Shown: positions 34,445 to 40,863 of the stretch, piece after piece
Numbering within the stretch: position 1 is the stretch's first letter
Layout of the letters: each line of letters begins with the position of its first letter
Source: an uncultured Geobacteraceae bacterium
Lineage (GTDB): Bacteria; Desulfobacterota; Desulfuromonadia; Geobacterales; Pseudopelobacteraceae
Reading direction: 5' to 3'
DNA length: 58,598 bases
Assembly (NCBI GenBank): GCA_903925005.1
Contig: CAIYDX010000364.1
Coordinates: 1 to 58,598 of the forward strand
Notes under the pieces: generated by a model
What the model saw: only the letters and a program-made list of their open reading frames with translations
What the model was told of the DNA's origin: nothing
Databases searched by the model: none
Made by a program: the position numbers and the translations under genes

Positions 34445-35083
34445 TCAATATACGAACTGTTGCATGGCTTCGTGGTACTGTTTCTCAAGCCCATTATCCG
34501 ACCTGCGCAGAACATGGAGACTTTTCCTCACCAACTCGTTGAGCCCGCCGCAAACCGCTCCGTTGTGACCGGTATAGGCAAGCCACAAATTGAGTTCCGC
34601 CAGCCTTTCCAGGGTGATCAGCCCCTCCGGCGAGAAAGATTCTTCCACAACATGGCAACGCAACGGCGTATCGCCGGAAAAGAGACATCCCGACTCGCGG
34701 TGAAACAGGCAGATCGAATCGGATGAATGCTCGGGGGTATGAATAACGTCCAGATAGCCGTCAGCCACCCGCAGACATTGGCCGTCACTTATCAGTTCAT
34801 CCACGCACGGACCGTCGCAGAAAGCCAGCACTCGCGCCCCGTAGCGTTTTTTCAATTTAGATACCCCTCCGGCGTGATCAAAGTGATTGTGGGTCAGGAT
34901 GATCTGTTCTACCGGGCGCTTGCCGCAGCCGGTCGGTATCGTATCTATCTGCGCGATGATGCTGCCGTCCGTGCCGGGATCTATCAGGGTATTCCTGTCC
35001 TCCAGCCGGTTCCACTCCCCCAGTATCAGGTAGCTGTTGCAGGTATAGATATCCGGACTCTTGCAGAGTGACTTTACACGCAC
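34445..35083 (-). CDS. Metallo-beta-lactamase-fold protein in the chemosensory operon
   Basis: 212 aa, cytoplasmic. All di-metal ligands are present: His65, His67, Asp69 and His70 in THNHFDHAGG, His119 in HTPEHSSDS, Asp138 in FSGD and His173 in TGHNG. It is therefore probably an active hydrolase or a di-iron/di-zinc sensor. The start is GTG at 35083, one base after the CheR-like stop, with AGGGG 6 nt upstream; this implies coupling. MBL-fold proteins next to chemotaxis genes include the di-iron oxygen-binding ODP of Treponema, which gives a precedent for a sensory role here; homology to ODP itself is not shown. Confidence 0.87.
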   Translation of the reverse strand: MRVKSLCKSPDIYTCNSYLILGEWNRLEDRNTLIDPGTDGSIIAQIDTIPTGCGKRPVEQIILTHNHFDHAGGVSKLKKRYGARVLAFCDGPCVDELISDGQCLRVADGYLDVIHTPEHSSDSICLFHRESGCLFSGDTPLRCHVVEESFSPEGLITLERLAELNLWLAYTGHNGAVCGGLNELVRKSLHVLRRSDNGLEKQYHEAMQQFVY

Positions 35084-35084
35084 C

Positions 35085-35693
35085 TCACACCCCTACCTTG
35101 CGGAACAGCTGGGCATCGGGTACCACCTGCTCAAACTTTTCCGAGAGCTCCTGCGGCATCTTCTGGGTGTTTTCACAGGCAAGGAAACCGCCCGGCGTCA
35201 GTGCCTGATGAAACATCTTCATCACCTCGATCCTCTGCTCGGGCTGAAAATGCAGTAGTACGTTCTTGCAGACGATCAGGCAGTAGTCATTGCCGGCCGG
35301 TTGCAGCGAGAGCAGATCATGGTAGCGGAAGCGGACCCGCTCACGCAGATGCGTGGTGACCCGCATGTGCCCCGGCTTCTCCGCCGGTTCGAAATACTTT
35401 TTCACAAGCTCTGCCGGGGTGCGCTGCAGCTCATCAATGGGGTATACCGCGCTGGTAACGTGATCGCCGAAATTGTTGGCCTGATCGTAATCGGTGGCTT
35501 CGATGGTCAGATTGCGAAAAGCAAATGAATTCATTCTCTCGGCCAACACCATGGCGATAGTATAGGTTTCCTGACCCAAAGCGCTGCCGGCCTCCCAAAC
35601 CCTGATCCGGCTCCGTCCGGAGGCATGAGGTATCATATGATTGGCGGCATGTTCCAGAGTAGGCAGGTCGCGCATGAAAAAGGTGAAAGCCAT
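35085..35693 (-). CDS. Short CheR-like methyltransferase (no N-terminal domain)
   Basis: 202 aa, against about 270-290 for CheR. The N-terminal helical domain that recognises the receptor methylation helix is missing. What remains is the SAM-binding fold: RVWEAGSALGQETYTIAMVL (CheR usually has SxGxEPYS), IEATDYD, the segment up to the beta-subdomain (VKKYFEPAEKPGHMRV) and LIVCKNVLLHFQPEQR. The same trimmed type occurs in chemosensory clusters of related bacteria as I recall it. It may be a SAM-binding regulator or methylate something other than the receptor. AAGGAG precedes the ATG by 6 nt. It sits 16 bp after cheW. Confidence 0.85.
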   Translation of the reverse strand: MAFTFFMRDLPTLEHAANHMIPHASGRSRIRVWEAGSALGQETYTIAMVLAERMNSFAFRNLTIEATDYDQANNFGDHVTSAVYPIDELQRTPAELVKKYFEPAEKPGHMRVTTHLRERVRFRYHDLLSLQPAGNDYCLIVCKNVLLHFQPEQRIEVMKMFHQALTPGGFLACENTQKMPQELSEKFEQVVPDAQLFRKVGV

Positions 35694-35709
35694 TTTGTAC
35701 TCCTTACGA

Positions 35710-36219
35710 TTATGCTGCCAGATCCAGTTGGGTATCGGCGGAAGCCATCAGTTGCATGTCGTCGCTACCGATCAGCCTCTCTATGTCCGTCAGAATCAGC
35801 ATCTGCTCGTTGACTGTACCGATGCCGGTGATGTATTCGGAGTTGATACTGGAGCCGAACTCCGGTGCCGGTTTGATCTGGTCGGACGATAGAGTGACCA
35901 CGTCCGAGACACCGTCCACCACCATTCCAATCACCCTTCCCAAGACATTGATGATGATCACTACGGTGAACTCGTCGTAGACCACGTTGTCCAGGTTGAA
36001 CTTGATTCGCATGTCGATGATCGGTACGATCACGCCACGCAGGTTGATGACCCCTTTCATGAAATTGGGGGAGTTGGCGATGCTCGTAACCGAGTCATAG
36101 CCGCGAATTTCCTGTACCTTGAGGATATCCATGGCGTACTCCTCCTTCCCCAGGGTAAACGTGAGATACTCCTGCACCCCACCTTCGGCTGTCCTAATCG
36201 TATGTTCGTCCATGCTCAT
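35710..36219 (-). CDS. cheW: Chemotaxis coupling protein CheW
   Basis: Adapter that joins CheA to the receptor array. 169 aa, one CheW domain made of two beta-barrel halves: LTFTLGKEEYAMDILKVQEIRGY, the MKGVINLRGVIVPIIDMR core, and GMVVDGVSDVVTLSSDQIKPAPEFG. No response-regulator fusion, so not CheV. GGGGGAG precedes the first ATG by 3 nt; a second in-frame ATG two codons later would have better spacing. Directly downstream of cheA (15 bp gap). Confidence 0.95.
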   Translation of the reverse strand: MSMDEHTIRTAEGGVQEYLTFTLGKEEYAMDILKVQEIRGYDSVTSIANSPNFMKGVINLRGVIVPIIDMRIKFNLDNVVYDEFTVVIIINVLGRVIGMVVDGVSDVVTLSSDQIKPAPEFGSSINSEYITGIGTVNEQMLILTDIERLIGSDDMQLMASADTQLDLAA

Positions 36220-36234
36220 ACTCTCCCCCTTTTT

Positions 36235-38301
36235 TTATTTACTCCGCCAAAGCCGGACCATATCGACCGCATCAAGAATCAGGGCTACCCGGCCGTCGCC
36301 AAGTATCGTCGCCCCCGCGGTGCCGTCCACTTTGCGGTAATTTGTCTCAAGACTCTTGATCACCACCTGATGTTGCCCCAACAGTTCGTCCACCAGCAGC
36401 GCCAGATGTTCCCCTTCGGCGTCAATCAGCATGACAACCGCCTCTTCAGGACGTTGGACGGCCCCGGAGATGGAGAAAACGTCCCCAAGCCGAATCAGTG
36501 GTATGTATTCACCGCGAACATGCACCGTGGTATTATCATGGCCGACCTCATTCAGATCTTTTCTTAGCGGCTGCAGCGACTCGATGATCGAGTTGAGCGG
36601 CACAATGAAGGTTTCTTTCCCGACACGCACCGAGAGTCCGTCCAGAATCGCCAAGGTCAGCGGCAGGGAGATCACTACACGGCTCCCCTTTCCTTGAGTG
36701 GAAAAGACATTGACGCGCCCCCCCATAGCGGTGACGTTTCGGAGCACCACATCCATACCGACCCCGCGCCCCGAAACATCGGTAACCTCTGCAGCGGTGG
36801 AAAAACCGGGGGCAAAGATCAACTGCCAGACCTCTTCGTCGCTCATAACATCAGATATCGGCAGCCCGTTTTGAACAGCTTTGGCCAGGATTCGCTCCCG
36901 ATTCAGCCCGGCGCCATCGTCGGCCACCTCCACCACAACCCGTCCACCCTGCTGCGACGCCTTGAGGGTGATCACGCCGCCGGGTGATTTGCCGCCGGCA
37001 ACGCGTGTCTCGGCAGACTCGATTCCGTGATCGAGACTGTTGCGCACCAGGTGTGTAAGAGGATCCGCCAGTTTTTCGACCAATCCTTTGTCCAGTTCAG
37101 TTGTCTCACCCACCAGCTTCAGCTCGACCTGTTTGCCAAGCTTGTCCGCCAAATCATGCACCAGACGCGGAAATCTGCTGAAGATGAAGTTTATCGGCAT
37201 CATCCGGATCGACATGACGCTTTCTTGCAGGTCCCTTGTATTCCGTTCCAGAAGCGACAAGGCACGGTGCAGATTCTCGAACTGCACCGGATCCAGCAGC
37301 TGGGCGGTTTGGGCCAGCATCGCCTGAGTAATGACCAGTTCTCCCATCTGGTTGATCAGTTGATCGACCTTGGCCACTCCGACGCGTATCGATGAAGTCT
37401 CGGTATTTTCATTGGGCCTCCTTCCGAAGGCGCCGGGAGCTGTTTCATTTTTGTCGTACAGGCGCCGCCCCAAAACCGTTCCGCCGTCCGCAGCTGCTTC
37501 TTCCGTTTTGGATAAAGTTTCCGATTGCGCGAGGAGAGCAGCGGAATCACCATCATTTCCGGATACCGGTCCAAGTGCCTCGATACGCACCTCCTCTTCA
37601 TCTGCCACGAACATGAATATTTCGCGGATATCTTCATGAGTGCGGTCGGTAGTCAGGGTCATCTCCCAGGAAACCGTGCAGCGGGTCGGATCGTAGCTCT
37701 GTAGTTCCTGATGCGGCTCGATCTTGCCGGTAACCGTGAAGTCACCAATGCCGGACAGTTCTTCAAAGATCGGTTCCATGCGCACCATACGGGTGTACAG
37801 GTCCGGAGGGGGCGTAAACAGAATCCGGTAGGTCGCGGCGGAGACAGGCTTGCTGTTGTCTACAGGCGTCTCCGGTGCGGAGGATGGAGCAGGTCGGACA
37901 GGAGAGTGTGCACCATTGGATGAGATGGCGCTCAAACGTTCGCAGACCTTTTCAATAATCTGTTGATCTACACTGCTGCCGTCCCGATGACCGGCCAGCT
38001 GCATGTTAATGGCATCTCCGGCCTGCAAAAAGACTTCAACCATTTCCCCGGTAAGCGCAATTTCGCGGTGCCTGATCCGATCCAGCAGGGTCTCAAGAGT
38101 ATGGGTCACCACAGTCATATCCGGGAACCCGAACGTCCCGGCACCACCTTTGATGGAATGCGCCGCCCGGAATACGGCGTTCAAATCTTCGTCATCCGGA
38201 TTTGCCGGATCGATGACCAGAAATATCCGTTCCATCTCCGCCAGATGCTCGGCACTCTCATCAAAAAACACTTGGTAGAACTGACTGAGGTCAACGTTCA
38301 T
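36235..38301 (-). CDS. cheA: Chemotaxis histidine kinase CheA
   Basis: Central kinase of the cluster, 688 aa. P1 (HPt) holds His48 in FRAAHSIKGGAGTF. Residues 150-250 form a ferredoxin-like P2-type domain (YRILFTPPPDLYTRM through VRIEAL). A linker precedes P3 (dimerisation; LINQMGELVITQAML), P4 ATPase with HLVRNSLDHGIE, VADDGAGLN and GRGVGMDVV, and P5, CheW-like (VRVGKETFIVPLNSI). Complete, so probably active. Since no single-domain CheY is in the cluster, its phosphoryl acceptors are CheB, the REC-HD-GYP protein or regulators encoded elsewhere. Starts 21 bp after the STAS gene. Confidence 0.97.
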   Translation of the reverse strand: MNVDLSQFYQVFFDESAEHLAEMERIFLVIDPANPDDEDLNAVFRAAHSIKGGAGTFGFPDMTVVTHTLETLLDRIRHREIALTGEMVEVFLQAGDAINMQLAGHRDGSSVDQQIIEKVCERLSAISSNGAHSPVRPAPSSAPETPVDNSKPVSAATYRILFTPPPDLYTRMVRMEPIFEELSGIGDFTVTGKIEPHQELQSYDPTRCTVSWEMTLTTDRTHEDIREIFMFVADEEEVRIEALGPVSGNDGDSAALLAQSETLSKTEEAAADGGTVLGRRLYDKNETAPGAFGRRPNENTETSSIRVGVAKVDQLINQMGELVITQAMLAQTAQLLDPVQFENLHRALSLLERNTRDLQESVMSIRMMPINFIFSRFPRLVHDLADKLGKQVELKLVGETTELDKGLVEKLADPLTHLVRNSLDHGIESAETRVAGGKSPGGVITLKASQQGGRVVVEVADDGAGLNRERILAKAVQNGLPISDVMSDEEVWQLIFAPGFSTAAEVTDVSGRGVGMDVVLRNVTAMGGRVNVFSTQGKGSRVVISLPLTLAILDGLSVRVGKETFIVPLNSIIESLQPLRKDLNEVGHDNTTVHVRGEYIPLIRLGDVFSISGAVQRPEEAVVMLIDAEGEHLALLVDELLGQHQVVIKSLETNYRKVDGTAGATILGDGRVALILDAVDMVRLWRSK

Positions 38302-38322
38302 AAATCATCTCCGAGTCAAACA

Positions 38323-38640
38323 TCAGGCCGCATCCGGATAGTTGTCGGTAAAACAGTGGCCAAGACCCAGATGCCTGATGCTCTGCTGCATGCCGTCCGG
38401 CAGATTGTATAGATGTGCTTCCATGCCACGCATCTTTACCAACTCCATCCAGACATGGAGGAGTTGTAGTCCGCTCATGTCGATGCTCTTGATTTTTCCG
38501 CAGTCAACCTGAATGCGCTTCTTATTCCCGGCTTCCAATTTCTGCAGGGAACGAGACAACACGTTCACCTGGCTCACGACACCTTCAATGGTCCAATTTC
38601 CTGACAAATGATGCTTGCTGTCTGTTGTCCGGGTTGCCAT
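38323..38640 (-). CDS. STAS-domain protein (anti-sigma-factor antagonist-like)
   Basis: 105 aa, one STAS domain. Strand RIQVDCGKIKSIDMSGLQLLH contains the conserved Asp-x-Ser-Gly with Ser56, the residue phosphorylated in SpoIIAA-type proteins. A strong AAGGAGG lies 6 nt before the ATG, and it is the first gene of the chemosensory operon, so it should be well expressed. No anti-sigma kinase is encoded beside it. It may link array output to a partner-switch or bind the CheA complex; inference. The 275-bp region upstream (38641-38915) shows no gene and no promoter I can defend. Confidence 0.88.
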   Translation of the reverse strand: MATRTTDSKHHLSGNWTIEGVVSQVNVLSRSLQKLEAGNKKRIQVDCGKIKSIDMSGLQLLHVWMELVKMRGMEAHLYNLPDGMQQSIRHLGLGHCFTDNYPDAA

Positions 38641-38915
38641 ACAAACCTCCTTTTCAATTTAAGGGTTGTTTTATTAAAAACAGATAAGCATCTTTACACT
38701 TTGTGTGCCAAATTCATTTATGGAAATTGGTTTGGATTACGGAGGGTTAAAAATGAAGTAATTGCAAGCGGAGGTAATTTTTTTGCACCAAGAACATGTG
38801 ATTTACAAAATTATGGAACATAACTTAAATATATCTATTAGTTGACGAAGGTAAAAAATTTGCGGTTGGCGGCAAATAATTTACTTCAGGAGAAGAGGTA
38901 CTAAAAATATTTGGT

Positions 38916-40385
38916 TCAATGACCCAATCTTTTTGTCACCGTCACCACGACAAACGAGACCGCCAGTGCCGCCACCAAAATTATGAACGAGACCATCACG
39001 CTGTTCAGAAGAGCGGGATTAATGAGGAGAATAGAGCCGAGTCCGAGCATCATGACTCCTGATACGAGTTTCAGAACCCTCCCCTGCCATTCGGACAGCT
39101 GCCGTTTTCCGAGCGTGAGCGTGAAGCCGAGGACGATGACTAACAGCGGAACGATGTAGATAATATTGTACAGAACGAGATACAGATAATAGGTAGTTGT
39201 CGAAAGGCTGCTCAGGGTAAGTATACGGGTAAAGACCATCGGAAATCCGGCCGTGCAGAGCAGTTCATACGAATTGGCAACAACCGCGAGCACCGTGGTG
39301 CCGATCATGATCGGCACGAGTCTGGTAGAGCGGAGCAGTTTTCGCATCCGGTCAAACAGCTTTGGCTTGGCGCTATCCGGAATACTTAAGGAGACACCCT
39401 GTTTGAACAGAAAAAAGTCCTTGATGTTAATCCCGGCAATAAGCACCGAAATAATCCCCGCGATCATCGTGATAACAGTAACATGCCCCATGAAGAGAAA
39501 CAGATTCAACCAGGCCGCCATAAAAATAAAATAGATAAAACCGGAGAAAAAGACGAAGACTCCCCCGATCAGGAACATTTTATTGCGTGATTGAGCATGT
39601 ACCAGAAGGCCGAGCAGGGAAAGCAGCACGAAGAACGCGCAAGGGTTGAAACTGTCCATCCCGGCAATCACCAGAGTAAGCAGCGGCAGTGACGAATTCC
39701 GGACATCCAGGGTTCCCATAACCGGGATGGCAACCTCTGAATCTGTTCTTGAAGTTGATTTCCCCGCCTCTGCAACCTGTTCCGGCTGCCCGGCTTTCCA
39801 AAGTCCCGCAGCAGGGTCGCCGCATGGCAATACGCCACACTCCTCGATAACCTTTTCTATCGAAGCTCTGGTATGGGGAGCAAAACCGGAAAACATCCGG
39901 TCATGTATAAATGTGACAGGAACTCCGGAAGATTGTACCCCAAGCCGGCGGAGCATGAGCGCCATCAGCCCGGCATTCTCCCTGTTGTACCAAACCTCGT
40001 AATTCTTTATCTGCAGAAAGGTGTTTTTGCGCTTCAAGTCATCAAGAAATATTTTCTCCTCTTCACAATGCGGGCAGCCATCTCCACGAAAAAAATATAT
40101 GATAATTTTGGTATCCGTTATTTTTGACCGACCGGTATATTCGCCTGTTGCCGGCGAGGCATCTCTTCCTGCGACAAAATTAGTCTGCAGCGAAATCAGC
40201 AACAGCAGCGAACTTTCGGGAACAGCCTGAGTAACGGCGTTTTCCGGATCGGCACAGATACCGGTTGTGTCCTGCAGCTGTCCGGTACCAGGTGAACATA
40301 CAAATTCAGATATTGCCGGACAAGGAGCAAGAATCACGGTTCCGATAATAATGAAGCAAGCCAGATAAGTAGCGGTTTTCTTCAT
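38916..40385 (-). CDS. Thioredoxin-like and DsbD/CcdA-like membrane fusion protein
   Basis: 489 aa. A signal-type N-terminus is followed by a thioredoxin-fold domain with the redox pair Cys104 and Cys107 (RGDGCPHCEEEK). From about 235 there are some seven hydrophobic spans with two further conserved cysteines, in MDSFNPCAFF and ELLCTAGFP, the pattern of the CcdA/DsbD transporter that passes electrons across the inner membrane. The protein therefore probably moves reducing power from the cytoplasm to its own periplasmic thioredoxin domain, for disulfide or cytochrome c biogenesis. The order, thioredoxin first, differs from DsbD, where it is last. It follows the helical unknown gene by 62 bp. 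Confidence 0.85.
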   Translation of the reverse strand: MKKTATYLACFIIIGTVILAPCPAISEFVCSPGTGQLQDTTGICADPENAVTQAVPESSLLLLISLQTNFVAGRDASPATGEYTGRSKITDTKIIIYFFRGDGCPHCEEEKIFLDDLKRKNTFLQIKNYEVWYNRENAGLMALMLRRLGVQSSGVPVTFIHDRMFSGFAPHTRASIEKVIEECGVLPCGDPAAGLWKAGQPEQVAEAGKSTSRTDSEVAIPVMGTLDVRNSSLPLLTLVIAGMDSFNPCAFFVLLSLLGLLVHAQSRNKMFLIGGVFVFFSGFIYFIFMAAWLNLFLFMGHVTVITMIAGIISVLIAGINIKDFFLFKQGVSLSIPDSAKPKLFDRMRKLLRSTRLVPIMIGTTVLAVVANSYELLCTAGFPMVFTRILTLSSLSTTTYYLYLVLYNIIYIVPLLVIVLGFTLTLGKRQLSEWQGRVLKLVSGVMMLGLGSILLINPALLNSVMVSFIILVAALAVSFVVVTVTKRLGH

Positions 40386-40447
40386 CTCTACCCCACCATG
40401 CGAAACCCTGCATAATTCAGACTCCGTAAAATTCGTTTATCCCGGTC

Positions 40448-40816
40448 TTAACTCAGATTGTTCCGAATTGTCCGACTTAGAACATAACTATGTATTTCCT
40501 TGAGAGATTTGATGATCTCGTTGCGCAGTGCTTTTTTCTCCGGAATCAGAGCCACTTTGTTTTTAAAATCATTGGCGGCAATCCGTAGAAGCAACTCCGT
40601 ACAAGCCCCGGATTTATTTTTTTCAATATCCTCTTTAACCGCGAGAATAATAAGATTCAGGTTTTCAAGAGTTACCATATCCTTTTCAATATCCGCCTTA
40701 TATTGGACACTGCCGGTCTTCTCAAGTTGCTCAATGAGGACTTTCTTGATTTCCTGACATGCCGCGCTGACACGGTCGAGTTGTCCGCAAATGTGCATCC
40801 TGTCTATTGCTGTCAT
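40448..40816 (-). CDS. Small helical protein of unknown function
   Basis: 122 aa, not recognised. Predicted almost wholly alpha-helical with charged amphipathic stretches (CQEIKKVLIEQLEKTG, LILAVKEDIEKNKSG, ALRNEIIKSLKEIHSYVLS). No signal peptide or membrane segment, three scattered cysteines. GGAGAG lies 4 nt before the ATG. It follows the hybrid kinase by 47 bp and precedes the thioredoxin-DsbD fusion, so it is probably in the same transcript. Shape and size resemble small adaptor or chaperone helical bundles, but nothing specific supports that. Confidence 0.65.
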   Translation of the reverse strand: MTAIDRMHICGQLDRVSAACQEIKKVLIEQLEKTGSVQYKADIEKDMVTLENLNLIILAVKEDIEKNKSGACTELLLRIAANDFKNKVALIPEKKALRNEIIKSLKEIHSYVLSRTIRNNLS

Positions 40817-40863
40817 AATCTCTCCAGTTTCTAATAGTCTCGCTGTTTATCCGTCAGTGTAAG

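Noticed and set aside
38641-38760. Sigma-54 promoter before the chemosensory operon (TGGCAC seen on the minus strand)
   Set aside because: The -12 half (TTGC) is missing at the right spacing, so the match is not adequate.
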